A stretch of DNA of 64,000 nt from Marthasterias glacialis (taxonomy: Eukaryota; Echinodermata; Asteroidea; Forcipulatida; Asteriidae): positions 15,714,397-15,778,396 of the forward strand of contig OU452219.1 of the NCBI GenBank assembly GCA_911728455.2, in the 5' to 3' direction. The first letter of the stretch is position 1. Every line of letters starts with the position of its first letter. This document shows, piece by piece, positions 1 to 11,437 of this stretch. The translations under genes were made by a program, and so were the position numbers. The notes below the pieces were generated by a model. It was not told the origin of the DNA, did not search any database, and worked only from the letters and a program-made list of their open reading frames with translations.

Positions 1-168
1 TTTTTTTATCAGTCCCTGGTACAGGGCGCAACATCGTCTTGCTTAGAGGGACTGGACAGCTCTACTATTACTAATTTTATTATTTGTATTTTACCCATAC
101 TCTGATGTGTGTTAAGCAAGTCTGTATATTTAGTACTTTCCCAAGTCCTGTGGAAAAAAAAACACACA

Positions 169-253
169 GGCAAATTCCTAGAGTGGAGTTAGAGCCCACT
201 ACCTCTGCCCTTCTAGAGCAGATGTCTTACCAACTAGACCACCGAGATTGCCC
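169..253 (-). repeat. tRNA-derived SINE head (family I)
   Basis: Read on the minus strand this stretch has a tRNA-like layout: a box-A-like TGGTCTAGTTGGTAAGACA and a box-B-like GGGCTCTAACTCC about 35 bases later, with weakly complementary ends (GGGCAA at the start, TTGCC at the end). An A-rich run follows. It is too degenerate for a functional tRNA, so I read it as the promoter head of a tRNA-derived SINE; the body would extend towards position 1. The family is not recognised. Confidence 0.55.
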
Positions 254-531
254 AGAAGCTAGAATCCTATATTTTAGCAGAGGGTACCCCAATGATTTAA
301 TAGATGATTCATGCCAAAAGCATCAACCATTAGTAAAAACAATGGAGCAACGATCGAAATAAGCAGTAGTGACTTGTAAGTTATTCAAATGCATTTTTCT
401 CAATAGGATTTCAGATGGAAATACATTTTTCTGAAGGATTGCCACTAGTATAAATTTCAAAATAAGTGAGTTTAAAGATTTAAATTGAAATTTTTTTCAA
501 ATATAATAAACAACTAATTTTGTTTTCACAG

Positions 532-726
532 TTGCCACAACACACTACAGTAGAGTATCAAACACATCTAACTGACTACCGAAAATGTGCCTACATCAAC
601 TTGACAAAGCAACTTGTGCAAACAATTTTTGAAGTACAACAACAAACCTGCAATTGCTCTCCTTTTCTTTCAATAGACTGTTCCATTAAGCCTGGCTCTT
701 GCTGTATTGACCATTCGCAGACGTGA
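532..726 (+). CDS. possible terminal exon of an unidentified gene
   Basis: A 65-codon open frame follows a good acceptor (TTTTGTTTTCACAG ending at 531) and closes with TGA at 724-726. The encoded stretch is cysteine-rich near its end (QTCNCSPF, then PGSCC). I do not recognise a family. Upstream exons would have to lie left of the window or further left inside it; none was found. It could be chance: the open frame is short and base composition is not distinctive. Confidence 0.22.
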   Translation: MPQHTTVEYQTHLTDYRKCAYINLTKQLVQTIFEVQQQTCNCSPFLSIDCSIKPGSCCIDHSQT

Positions 727-867
727 TTGCACAGCCAAACGTCCGACAAAAGTCCGACAAGCACGTTAGTGCATATGGCGTGCATGCACAGTGGGCAGGG
801 CTTAATGGATCGTTCTATTACAGAATCCTCTAAACACCTTTTGTTTTGATTCAATCAGATAACTTAC

Positions 868-951
868 AAGGGTGCTGTCTTCTTTCTCCGCTTCCTCTTG
901 GAAGTCCTCTTCTTCACTCGATCCTGATGACGACTCTTCTGTTGGATCCAT
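868..951 (-). CDS. possible first coding exon, acidic N-terminus
   Basis: On the minus strand an ATG at 949-951 opens a 28-codon frame (MDPTEESSSGSSEEE..., very rich in Glu and Ser) that ends in phase 0 at a consensus donor, CTT|GTAAGT. A downstream exon is not visible before the window edge. The acidic low-complexity N-terminus gives no family. An alternative is a chance ORF; the exact donor and codon phase are the only support. Confidence 0.25.
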
Positions 952-2008
952 ATTTGGGAGAAGCTTTCTGGTAATATCAGAAAAAAAGTTGGTCACAAAC
1001 AATCTTTGGAAAATATGCTGTTATCAGACTGCCCACTTTTCCACTAATTATGACTAAAATATTTTATTTGGGTAAATAATTTATGCTATAATAAGTTATT
1101 AATAAGGCTCGCCTTGGTGGGATGTCAGTCTCTAGAATGTATACTCTAACTGCATCCTACCAGGGATACTATTATACCCATTTGGACTGGCCATGAGATC
1201 CAAAGACAACATGGAGACAGTACTAGTGCTTCGTGATTAAGAATTGTTAGTTTATCAGTGAAAAACACAACATTTTTCAACAGATTGAGGTTATTTACAT
1301 ATAGATGTTTATGACTCCTTTACACATATTTAAGGGGTTTATTTATCTTCAACAGTGGGTTTTCACTGCATTTTAAATGTGTTGTCGGCAGTTGTCATCA
1401 CTCAGCTTGGTACTTGTTTTTTTGTTTTTAGGACGATGTGTTGTCTTTTGGGATACCATGACAGTTATTGTGTAACTGGAAGGAATGGTGCAATGTCCCA
1501 AATATAGTATTGCACTTTTTATTTGTACCTAGTCAAAATACACAAATCGGAGCAGCACTCATTTATGGTGTTTAACACCACCACAACTATGGCCGCTGCA
1601 CATGTGCGTGACACGACAATGGGGCATCAGTGCGCATATGTACCAATCAGCGAGCATGGATTGGAGGATTCACAGTCCATGCGCGGATGGTCTACATGCT
1701 GCTCGGATTGGTCTATATCATATGGACGACATGATCATGAAGTGTGTACTTAGTGTACTAAGTCTGTCACTGCCAGGGGGCTGTTGCTGCATGCTGTTGT
1801 TGGTATTATTGCTGACGAGTCGAGTGTGTATTGCTGACGAGTTGAGTCGGTTTTGAGTCATGATGGATTTGAGTCGACTTGACTAGAGTCGAGTCGGTTT
1901 TAAGTCAAGATGGTTTTCGAGTCGAGATGGATTTCAGTCGAGATGACTACACCCCTCCATGATGGTATGGACTCCTGCATGGAAGATCATGAATCATGAT
2001 GGAGTCAT
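952..2008. other. intergenic, no gene seen; degenerate GAGTCGA tract
   Basis: No coding exon with splice support was found. Between about 1810 and 1950 there is a degenerate tandem tract of GAGTCGA / GAGTCGGTTTT-like units in mixed phase. The rest looks like ordinary AT-rich non-coding DNA. Confidence 0.5.
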
Positions 2009-2017
2009 GGTGTAAGA

Positions 2018-2843
2018 TAGCCCCACTAGTGTGGCAAGGATTTTTGACATCGGTTGAATCCTTAGCCACACGTCCAAGCCTATCTTTTGTGCAGCTCGTC
2101 CCCCAATCCGCCGCATCGAAACCGAACGGGTGCGGCGCTGGATTTTAACCAACTAAATGTGTCCACGTACCTCTTAGCTTCCCTCCGGTACTTTGGCTGT
2201 TGAAGTTACTAACTTTATTAAGGGCAAATAATCATTTGAATTTGGCTCAAAATTACTCCACACGAATAGACATCGGCTAGCGATCGGGGCCATTTTGATT
2301 ACCCAGAATGCAATGCCATCACGAAATCACGTGTGGCGCGCGAGAGTATAAAACAATTTCATAATGGAGTCAGCAAAAAGTGCAAGTACCAAACTATGCG
2401 TGCATGCAACCGATGCCATGCATAGATTTGGTGCATGCACTTTTTCTGACTCCATGCATTTTGTATTCTAAGCTGTTTCATTAGCTGTAGCTGTCACGTG
2501 AAACAACCGCTGAATTGTTTTTGCACTCTCGTGACTTCGTGATGGCATTGCATTCTGGGTAATCAAAATGGCCCCGATCGCTAGCCGATATCTATTCGTG
2601 TGGAGTAATTTTGAGCCAAATTCAAATGATTATTTGCCCTTAATAAGGTTAGTAACTTCAACAGCCAAAGTACCGGAGGGAAGCTAAGAGGTACGTGGAC
2701 ACATTTAGTTGGTTAAAATCCAGCGCCGCACCCGTTAGGTTTCGATGCGGCGGATTGGGGGATGAGCTGCACAAAAGATAGACTTGGACGTGTGGCTAAG
2801 GATTCAACCGATGTCAAAAATCCTTGCCACACTAGTGGGGCTA
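2018..2843. mobile_element. fold-back DNA element, 9-bp TSD (MULE-like, family A)
   Basis: The two ends are long inverted repeats of about 300 bp: TAGCCCCACTAGTGTGGCAA at the left is mirrored at the right, and complementarity continues past the conserved GGGCAAATAATCATTTGAA and CCCCGATCGCTAGCCGAT parts, leaving a spacer of roughly 200 bp that holds another small palindrome (CATGCA-rich, about 2395-2455). Perfect 9-bp direct repeats GGTGTAAGA flank it at 2009-2017 and 2844-2852. No transposase is encoded. Long TIRs plus a 9-bp TSD fit a non-autonomous Mutator-like element; the superfamily is inference. Confidence 0.85.
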
Positions 2844-2852
2844 GGTGTAAGA

Positions 2853-4860
2853 AAAAGTGGTGGGCGGATTCGCATCTGTAGTGCTAGTGTTACATTTTAC
2901 AAACCGTTCATTTTATGACCATATGTTCATGTGTGTATAATAGAAGTCAATACAGGCCCTTTACTTACTTACAAAGATCTATTCTTACCTTTTTTTAAAC
3001 ACACTGCCCCTCGTCTTTCACACGCACTCCATGGGCGCTGCCATTTTGGAACAAGACAACAGAGGGCGCCTTGTTTAGTCTTCCCCTTTCTCTTTTGTGT
3101 GTCGCGTCAATTTTACACAACTCAGTCGGACAGGCATACACCCGGGGATAATGCAGCTCGCAAAAGACTTGTAATTCTACTAAAAAGAGACGGTGATGCC
3201 AGTAAGAAAATGTAAGGTCATGTTATTGGAAATGTCAAAATAAACAAGTTTGCAAAGTTTTAGCTATTGGGCAAAACAGACGTAAATGTTCGAAAAAATA
3301 CAGTTTTTGACCATAGGATATAATGGGCAAAAACCTATAAAACATCCCAAGTGACAGCGGCGTAGCCGCGAAGGCACTTTCTTTGGGGGGGGGGAGCCTA
3401 AATTTGCCGACTGACATTATCAAATGAAAGTAAAAGCACAGTGACAGTGGGGCTCATGAGGTTATTTAGTGATTCGAAGGTTTAAAATGACCCTCAGATG
3501 CCGATCATTTGACGACTCACATTCGAAATGCAAGCTTTAGCAACCGTAATTTATTTTGCGAATCCCATGTTGGAGTATATAGACACAAATTCTAGTAGTG
3601 GGGGTCCAGGGGACAAAGCCCCCGGATGCTCTACGGTTTTAAGTGTTTGGGCTAAGGAGGACCATCAAGTTGCCGAAAGTTTGAAATTCAAACTTTGAAT
3701 ACTTTGGACTCGGGACAAATCCCCTACTGTTGGAGCTCATAGAGGCAACAATTCTTATCGGGGTCGGGGGTGGGGGGGGGGGCGAAGCCGTAGAGCGTAG
3801 ATTTCCGCACGTTGCCGAGAATATTAATTGGTAAGTCAAAGTTTGACTTCTCACATTAAAGGATTAAACTAAAGTTTTCAGTCGGCAAATCTCCAGGCTT
3901 GCCGAATGGAAATGCTCAATTTCCGAAAAAAAAAACCATCGGGCGTTCAACCACCTCGATCTATCTAGGCGGGAAACTCTTACTTCGGTTCAGTTCGTTA
4001 ACACTGTTACATCGAGCAACCGGCAGCATAACCACCTTTATTTGTTTGTTTGTTTGTTTGTTTATTGTCTTTCTTTCATAACTTGACCTTGATCGACAGC
4101 ATAGTGAATAAAATGCCATTTTTGTTGGAAAGCGCCTACTATGCATGCCTCGGGTATAGTTTAGTAATCTATAGTGTAATACGTCACAACTTGTAAGAAC
4201 TGTTTCTAGCACCCAGTTTCAGGTGGGGCTAATGTTCCGACCGTATGTACAAACGGTGTAAACACTCAGAACAGTTTTATGAACAATAATTATCGTTGTG
4301 CTTTAACACTTTAACCTGTCAGTTTACGCTTAATAATGACCTGGGAGATGGTGGTAAACATGAAAAGCACTTTTATGGCAAGGTGCGAAGTTTCTGGGCA
4401 AGTGCCGCGTTTAGGGCAAACGTGCTAAGTTCTTAGGGGCAAGCATGCCCCATGGTTTGTAGCAAGCGTAAAAATTGATTGCTTTTATTGTTTAATAGCC
4501 TTTTGCCCATACAAGTTGGGATTAGCAATTGTGTTGAAGTAAATGCAGTGGGGTAACTGTGCCAAAAGTGTTTCGTTAACTGTTTACCTGTGAGCTGTTT
4601 GAGAATAAACACTCATTACATTTCAGAATAATTGCAGTGATTTCAATTCACAAAATACATAATACTGAATTTGTTCGTGCAAATGCTGTTGTTGTTTTTT
4701 AAATTGAATTGAATTTAAAACCCCATGCATGGGGGCCACGGGTTACATTTTTAGGTACATTGTTTCTAACAATGTGCAGCTAACAATATTGCAGTAGTAA
4801 ATTAATGCACAATATAAAAAACAAAAAAAACAAATTAATACCCCCATGGGTCTGGTCAAG
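2853..4860. other. intergenic, no gene seen
   Basis: No supported gene. Contents: a poly-G tract near 3768-3782, two diverged copies of a GGGACAAAGCCCC-type repeat (about 3600-3640 and 3710-3790), and a (TTTG)n microsatellite at about 4040-4063. From about 3895 to 4020 the sequence resembles 14040-14140, but the following 0.8 kb (to about 4860) has no counterpart there. Confidence 0.45.
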
Positions 4861-6125
4861 GTGATATTGGCAATATTTCCTTGGGTCATCCTCTACCATT
4901 TAGTATGTTGTGGTGCCCGGCCCATGGGTGTCTGGACATGTTAAACTGACCCGTTTACAACATTTGGAATAACTGCGGTTATTAAAGGCGTTAATGTACG
5001 GTACGAGATTTGAACCTTAAAATGATGCTTGAAATCTTGGGTCCGGTGTGGACGGAGATTATGTTCCCCATCCTGTTGGTAAGGTTGATGTCATTACAGC
5101 ATAAATCACTCCCAGCACCTCACTCGTGCCGTGCCAAACGTTAGCCAGGCTGGTGCATGGACTTTGTGTGTGCGCCATTGTGTCGTCCTTACAGACTCCG
5201 TGCGTGGATAATTCGGGGCTAAGGGAAAGCGCAAAGATACTTGTCTCGAGGCTATGGTCTCGATCTGCAGGCCTACCTCTGTTTTTGAAACAGTGCTATT
5301 AAGTGTCCTGAATGCATTAATAAAAGCAACGACGGACGAAATATCTTAGTTTTTAAATGTTTATTCATTTTTTTGTCTTGCATTAGTTTCAATTTAATTG
5401 TGATTTCACAAATCACAAAATAATGGTCCATGCATGGTGGCCTTTGGCGCAATATGTGAAGACGATTATTCTGAGCGCAGGCACATTACTTAGACTTGTG
5501 GACAAGACGTTAGACGTTTGCTACGGTAATGACTCTACGCAACTTTACTGATCTCTCGAGACCAAAGGCTCTCGGCTACTGCCCATGGCGTAGTAGTGAG
5601 AGCGACGACAAACATGTAACGACTTGTCCACAAGTCTACACATTACCTCATATGCCTATTTAATGTCAAAGGGGGAAAAAGGAAATCTTAACGAAGTTGA
5701 AACCAAGGTCCAATTTCATAGAGTTACCTAAGCAATTGAAGTATTGCTTAACAAATTTTTCGCTTCAAGTAAGTAGAGAACCAGCCAATAACAGTACACG
5801 ACATGTTTTTAGCTGGTAACCTATTTTTAACCCTAAGCTAACTTGTGTTCTGCTTAGTTAAGTTTAGTTCTTACGTAGCTCTAAGAAAAGCTGCTTAAGC
5901 AGAAACTATTGCTGAACAAAATTCTACTGTATAGTTGTTATTGTTCTGGTGAACAATAAATGTGTATACTCTTCTTGTTTTTGAGTCAAACATGCACATT
6001 GCAAGCTTATCATTTTTCAAAGAAAATGAAATGCCAAAAAACATTACATGTTTTGTGAGAAAGGAATCTCAAATTCTTCCAAACTAATTTACTGAAAATT
6101 GTTCAAGTTTGATTAGTTTTATATT
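4860..6125. repeat. segmental duplication block, copy 1 (partner about 14150-15170)
   Basis: Long stretches match 14150-15170 in the same orientation, e.g. GTTTACAACATTTGGAATAA, GATCTGCAGGCCTACCTCTG and CTCGAGACCAAAGGCTCTCG occur in the same order in both. It lies 3' of GPCR copy 1 just as the partner lies 3' of GPCR copy 3, so it belongs to the amplified unit. No gene seen inside. Confidence 0.8.
5491..5638. mobile_element. short fold-back element, 9-bp TSD (family D), copy 1
   Basis: Ends TAGACTTGTGGACAAG and CTTGTCCACAAGTCTA are perfect inverted repeats. Flanking 9-mers are CACATTACT (5482-5490) and CACATTACC (5639-5647), 8 of 9 identical; the paralogous copy at 14746-14894 has a perfect pair. 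It therefore predates the segmental duplication. No coding capacity. Confidence 0.82.
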
Positions 6126-6157
6126 GTCAAAGACAGATAAGGAAACAGCACAAAGGG

Positions 6158-6241
6158 CGACGGTACGAAGCGACGGCACTGCGAACGGCACGACGGGACG
6201 GCACGCGACGGCACTACGAGATAACACGATGCGACGGGCAT
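6158..6241. repeat. GC-rich CGACGGCAC minisatellite, copy 1
   Basis: An imperfect array of 9-13 bp units built from CGACGGCACGA, standing out by GC content from its AT-rich surroundings. It starts after GGAAACAGCACAAAGGG and ends GCGACGGGCATTT. The same array occurs at 10865-10986 (same orientation, longer) and at 15481-15573 (opposite orientation). Confidence 0.75.
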
Positions 6242-6545
6242 TTTTAAATGTATAAATAAGTACCGGGTAAGTATCATATCAAGTCAATTGCAGTCTGACT
6301 ATGGTCAATGAAAAGCAAAACAGTTCAAACTGTTTTTTTTTTTTTTGTTTCATTAACTATAACTGCAATTGACTTTTTTCCCCGTTCTCTCAGTGTCACT
6401 ATCGAAAGTTGATTGCTTCCTCGAAAAAAAGTTCTGTATTTTGTTTTTATAATCAAATGAGCTAATTTGCCAAGCGATGCATCTTTACTAATTTGAAAAC
6501 TAAATGATTTTTTTTACAATGTCTAACATAATAATCTTTTTAGGC

Positions 6546-7403
6546 CTACTGTTCGCTGTTTCGAAAAATAAGTCTTTTCGCGATCTTTCTAAAAGTTTTG
6601 TCTCTCCAGTAATAGATTAATGTATTTAGCCATGAATTGCTGAATCTCAGTGCATCCCAAAAATGAAGACCAGAAAAATTGCAAGATGGAACAATCAGTG
6701 GGTAAGCTATGATGGATGGCAACCAGGTCACTATTATAGATCCAGTGATAATCAGAAATGTATTTAAAGATTTCGAGTTGGAACGACGAAGCTGAGCATG
6801 TACGTCTGCCGCATTCAAACCCACCTCAGCTGCCGCTATACGCCGAGCCTGAAGACGAGCCGTTAACAGCAATTTAACATACAAACTTATGATAATCGCG
6901 GGTGGAATAGTGGCAACAGCACACGCCGACATGACTGCAATGAACTGTGGTGTTGACGGAGTTTCATTCTTCAAGAATGTTGCCATTATATAACAGCACA
7001 CCGTAAAGTTAGGTATTGTTGCACAAAACAAAGTTATAAACACCCGTTTCTTTGTAACAATTGTATTAAGTCGCAGTGGTTGTGACACTGCTATGTAGCG
7101 TACAACAGTTACCATTGATAAAACATTAATTCCTACCATCTGAAAGAACATAGTAGAAACTTTTAGTAGCTTAATCAACTCAGCAGTATCGTTGGGTAAG
7201 TTCTTCAGAAAGCCAAATAAACCTACAGCAACGTCAGCAGTTGTTAATGACATCATGAGCTGTTTAGTGATATCGTGCATGTCATGTATGCGATGTAGCA
7301 CAATCAATGAGAAGATATTAATGACCATGATGAAGAAGCAAACACAGAGGAGCACATAGTTTGGTCCACCCTCAAGATCACAGGGCTCAGTTGAGTTATC
7401 CAT
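6546..7403 (-). CDS. class A GPCR, cluster copy 1 (intact)
   Basis: Intronless 285-codon gene for a seven-helix receptor of the rhodopsin class, expected at the plasma membrane; ligand unknown. Visible: N-glycosylation site NST at residues 3-5, TM1 about 16-36, TM2 with LTTAD (53-57, the family's LAxAD), TM3 ending VRYIAVSQPL where the DRY motif belongs (D replaced by V, R102 kept), TM6 with VTWLP (225-229, like CWxP), and TM7 with SNSWLNTLIYYWR, where N260-T-L-I-Y264 stands for NPxxY. A short basic tail ends RNSEQ. The start is the ATG shared by all four copies (MDNSTEP). I do not assign it to a named receptor; it resembles the lineage-expanded intronless receptors known from echinoderm genomes. 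Confidence 0.9.
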   Translation of the reverse strand: MDNSTEPCDLEGGPNYVLLCVCFFIMVINIFSLIVLHRIHDMHDITKQLMMSLTTADVAVGLFGFLKNLPNDTAELIKLLKVSTMFFQMVGINVLSMVTVVRYIAVSQPLRLNTIVTKKRVFITLFCATIPNFTVCCYIMATFLKNETPSTPQFIAVMSACAVATIPPAIIISLYVKLLLTARLQARRIAAAEVGLNAADVHAQLRRSNSKSLNTFLIITGSIIVTWLPSIIAYPLIVPSCNFSGLHFWDALRFSNSWLNTLIYYWRDKTFRKIAKRLIFRNSEQ

Positions 7404-8141
7404 TCCAAGAATCCAATATAACTCTTGTCCGTATAGTGTTCTACATCAAAATTTGGAGTTGCTTTACATAAAGGACTAAAACAGAATCATGGCTGAAGTT
7501 ATTTTCATTGGGGATAATTGATATTCTGAATGGGAAAGAAGTGTCTCAAATCAAGATAGAAGTACTTATAAATTCCCGCCCGGGTTTACAAATGAACAAC
7601 AATTGATATCCTCAATGACGGTTCCAGATGATCCCAATTAGATGGAGACGACTCTGTGAGCCAAAGTTGGCTGTCTCTTTGGACAATACTATAGTCTCAT
7701 TGAAGAAAGTATCCTTCGTGCTCACAAATCTTTCTCTGGTATCTTAAAAGTGTGCGACTGATAGCTCAGTCTCGCTTCATGTTCAGATCAGTAAATCTCG
7801 CAAGGGTAACTTTCAGAAGCAATCATCAGATAATGTAAAGAGTCGCACAACTCATTATCGACGTCTTCTCGGATCCCAGATCGTAAATATTGATACGCGA
7901 TACAATCAAAGTGGATACAATGAAACAACTATGCTCATCACTTAATGCATGTTATGATGCCAAGCTATAGCAGGAAATAATTATATTAAGCGAGTGTGCA
8001 TGGTCCAGGGCTGAGTCACTAACTTGACTGCCATACAAATTGCATGCAGATGAACGAAATGAAAAAATAACTCAAAATACGAACCAAATTACTGCCTATG
8101 AGCTCCTTTCATATTTTAATGTCTTTACATTAGATTGTTTA
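7404..8141 (-). promoter_or_regulatory. conserved 5' flank / presumed 5' leader of GPCR copy 1
   Basis: This stretch between the start codon and a TATA-like box is strongly conserved in copies 2 and 3 (12296-13084; 17127-17627 plus 19061-19319) and partly in copy 4 (22864-23400). Shared landmarks include TCAATGACGGTTCCAGATGA and CTCGCTTCATGTTCAGATCA. It holds no long ORF. Conservation could simply reflect recent duplication; a 5' leader with or without an intron is inference. Confidence 0.5.
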
Positions 8142-8151
8142 CCTTTTTATA
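8142..8151 (-). promoter_or_regulatory. TATA-like box upstream of GPCR copy 1
   Basis: Minus-strand TATAAAAAGG followed by TAAACAATCTAAT. It recurs at equivalent positions of copy 2 (13085-13093) and copy 3 (19320-19329). The distance to the ATG is about 740 bp, so a 5' leader, possibly with an intron, would be needed. Confidence 0.45.
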
Positions 8152-8464
8152 CCGGCAACTACCGCACATGGGCACACCTGATATCGCGTGATGGCCATGA
8201 GAAATGCTAATATTTCTTAAGGACCGGTCTACACAAGATGAAACCCATCAGGCTATCATCAGGCCTAACTAATAAATCGTTTCCCCCAGTGCACTCGGTA
8301 CACTTTAATCAGACCCAGTTTCGGATAATGGTCTACTTTCTAGTTCTATAGTTCCTTTGCGTTCAGATTGGCAAGAACATGGCGATACACGTTATGTAAG
8401 TCAAAACATGCCCACCAATACATTCGCATGGATTTTTTTCGAATGCTTCGTCTCGAAGACCATA

Positions 8465-8720
8465 AACTCTCAAAATGAAAGTGTTAAACCAACACGTAAA
8501 ATGGTTCGTTAAGTGACAACACGTTTATTTGGTCGGGACACTTTATAAACTATAGTTAGATTCAACTATAACAAGTGTCAAACTAGCGTTTCAGAAGCTG
8601 AGATTTAATTCTTAATAGTGTAAATTCAACTCTTCAGTTGAATTACATTGAACACTTTCAAAGTGTAGTCACTGACCGAACTCTTTAAGTGTTGATTTAA
8701 CACTTTGGTTTTTAGAGTGA
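8465..8720. mobile_element. MITE with TA target duplication, ACTCT-ended family, copy 1
   Basis: Ends AACTCTCAAAATGAAAGTGT and a matching inverted GTTTTTAGAGTGA enclose AT-rich DNA without ORFs. The paralogous site at about 13377-13385 reads GACCATAGCCTAG without the element, while here the site reads GACCATA, element, TAGCCTAG, so insertion duplicated TA. That is typical of Tc1/mariner-type MITEs. A second copy lies at 19653-19880. Confidence 0.85.
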
Positions 8721-9349
8721 TAGCCTAGACCTAATATCGCAGCAGCTGTTTTGGATTTTCTTCTTCTCAACTCAACAAAACAAGTTGTTCCTGAGGATGG
8801 GAACAAACAGTCTGTTTTCTTTAAACATAAACGAATTGAAAACGAAAGCAGAACACGAACTATCTAGCTATTTTATGATCTTCTTTCATTCCAATTCCCC
8901 CTCTTTGATTAGATGGGGTGGCAAAAACATTTGTTTATGCCGAATACTGCTGCACAAGGTCACACCGAAAATCGATGGCCATGAAAAAAATTACGTTGCT
9001 AGTTTTTACTCAAATTTTACATTTGAACTTAGTACAGTTTGTTCACATCGAGTCGTATAACAACGGAGGATCTTATTGTATAATTTCCTATACAAATAAC
9101 AGACGTAACACTAATTTTGCTTTTTAACATTAAACACATAAGCCTTCTTATGACGTTCTAGGATTGTAATGTTATTTGTAACATTGTCAAATTTATTAGG
9201 TGAAATTTGTTAGAATATTGGTAGTTCATGATGTAGCGCATCAAGTTACACGTGCCGATGTGTCATTTGAAAGTTGTTCTATGTCTACTGAACGGCCATG
9301 GCAGATTCCAAGTCACTGACAAGTATGCAAGTGTAATTCTAGTTCTCTT

Positions 9350-10490
9350 GGACCGTGCCCCAACTAATTTTAACATGGGCGTTGACAATGAAGAAGCACT
9401 TCCTACTTGCGTGGAATCACATTGTAAACCTGCGCGTGTGCACTGTCCTCATGACATTATTTACCTTCATATCAGGAGAGTATACATCCGCACAAAAAGT
9501 TATTCTTTTTAATAATTCATGCTTCAATATTTGGTACCATCGTATAACTATCAAATTAAACTCTAGCTTATTATCATCGTGAACTATGTACAACGAAAAA
9601 TGAATTAGTTCCATTAAATCTAGGCTTTGGAATATGTAAACTTGTAGGCTACACTGCAAAATCTGGGTTGTTGAATTGATTATCTTACTATCTATATGTG
9701 ACAACACCGACGTGGTGTCAATTTTACCAACAGTAAAAGCAATGGAGGGTAACTACCACCATGTCGGTTTTGTCACATGATTGTATATGTTATACCGAGA
9801 GAATCAATTTAACACCCCAGTTTTTGCAGTGTAGTTCAATGCAAGTATAGTTCGTTTTGTCAGTGAATCGTATTAATTATATAGTTTTCTACGGTCCCTA
9901 TAATTGTAGGAGTAAATAAATAGAAGCTTCAGCCAGACCGTTTTATGTTATATCCAGGATTGAGTGAAAGTGGTTTGCTTGATTACCGTTGTGTTTTTAG
10001 ATAGTTTGATGGGGTGTCAAGACGACAAACCATTGTTGAGTGCCTAAGGGGACAGCTATTATGATAATATTACTTTAAATACTTTTAATTTCTCATTGGA
10101 CAACCAAAAGTTAGTTTTGTATTATATGAAATTAATACTAGTACGTTGGTTGTGTGTGCTTTGTGATGTGGTAACAGTCTGCTGGTACTCAGTGTAGTTA
10201 TCTGTTTTATTCACAGGGTGTCGTTTTGTGCGCAACAACTTAATTCAATCTTTTAGTCGCAAGCTTTTATTTCTTGCCAGTGCTGTTTACTTGAGTTATA
10301 AGAAAAGAAATTAAAGGTGGGTAAACTTTGACTTGCTTGTGTCCGAGTGGCTTTTAGTCGTCTCATTAGAGAGTCTCTTCCCCTAAAAGACGTTCAGGAA
10401 CTCCCCATAGCTGCCCGGCGGCCGTCCGATGTGTGCGTCCGTTACACGACATTACAAAATCACCTGATGGGATACAAATCACTTTTAATA
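9350..10490. repeat. long inverted duplication, arm 1 (partner 20039-21301)
   Basis: Shares with the reverse complement of 20039-21301 the ordered landmarks GGACCGTGCCCCAACTAATT, GTATACATCCGCACAAAAAG, CGGCCGTCCGATGTGTGCGT and GATGGGATACAAATCACTTT. No functional gene is evident; apparent ORFs in one arm (such as 9355-9582) are only matched because the arms are copies. Two GPCR genes lie between the arms. Confidence 0.85.
9652..9831. mobile_element. MITE with TA target duplication, CACTGCAAAA family, copy 1
   Basis: Near-palindromic 180-bp element with ends CACTGCAAAATCTGGG and CCCAGTTTTTGCAGTG, between TA dinucleotides at 9650-9651 and 9832-9833. The arms carry TGTGACAACACCGACGTGGT and its near mirror. 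Other copies: 20512-20676 and 20819-20999. Confidence 0.82.
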
Positions 10491-10571
10491 CTGCATAGAC
10501 TGAACTAGATTTTCAAGTTCAAGCATGATTCAATTAACTTCTAGTATTGTCAGTATTCCATAAGTCTCACG

Positions 10572-10743
10572 ATTCCTATGGTTTTGTTTGGCCATGCTCT
10601 CTTAAATAGTTAGATTGAAAATCACTCTTTTCGGTTGAGGCCAGGGACAAATCTTTTGCAATTTGTCCCTAGCTTCAATCGAATAGAGTAAATTTCAATC
10701 GAAAATTTTAAGAGAGTGGCAAACCTTAGACTAAAATAGGAAT
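10572..10743. repeat. small hairpin element
   Basis: Imperfect inverted repeat: ATTCCTAT and GGCCATGCTCTCTTAA at the left pair with TTAAGAGAGTGGC and ATAGGAAT at the right; the core GGGACAAAT / ATTTGTCCC forms the tip. No clear target duplication, so it may be an aged MITE. Confidence 0.55.
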
Positions 10744-10864
10744 GTGGCTGCTTACAACTGCAGCATTCCAATGCTAGAGCACGTTTCTATAAGCTGACAG
10801 TCAGGAAGTGCCCCTTGGCTGTGACTCAAAGTTTGATTTGTCAAAGACAGATAAGGAAACAGCA

Positions 10865-10986
10865 CAAAGGGCGACGGCACGAACCGACAGATGACGGCAC
10901 GACGCGACGGTACGAAGCGACGGCACTGCGAACGGCACGACGGGACGGCACGCGCCGGCACTACGCGGTAACACGACGCGACGGGC
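10865..10986. repeat. GC-rich CGACGGCAC minisatellite, copy 2
   Basis: Same unit and flanks as 6158-6241 but expanded by several units (ACGAACCGACAGATGACGGC is extra). It occupies the equivalent place 3' of GPCR copy 2. Unit number clearly varies between paralogous positions. Confidence 0.75.
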
Positions 10987-11437
10987 ATTTGTCTTCTTTA
11001 GAACACCGTACCTAAGAGTTTATTTACCGCGTAGCTCTTACCTATTCCTCGCAAACAGGCACTGCGAGGTTTTTGACACAGATTTGTACAGCATGCGTGC
11101 GTTTGATATGATACGATGTTTACTTATTTTTGCATTTTTTAAATGTATAAATAAAGTAAAGTAAATATCATATCAAGTCAATTGCAGTTAGCCTATGGTT
11201 AATGAAACAAAGCAAATCAGTTCAAACTGTTTTGCTTTGTTTCATTAACTATAACTGCAATTGACTTTTCCCCCGTTCTCTCAGTATCACTATCGGAAGT
11301 TGATTGCTTCCTCGAAAAAAAGTTCTGTATTTTATTTTTATAATCAAATGAGCTAATTTGCCGAGCGATGCATCTTTACTAATTTAAAAACTAAATGATT
11401 TGTTTTACAATGTTATACAACAATAATCTTTTTAGGC

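Noticed and set aside
9355-9582. 75-codon ORF with a close copy in the inverted arm (21294-21046)
   Set aside because: Similarity of the two ORFs is explained by the inverted duplication; no family recognised and adjacent frames are equally open.
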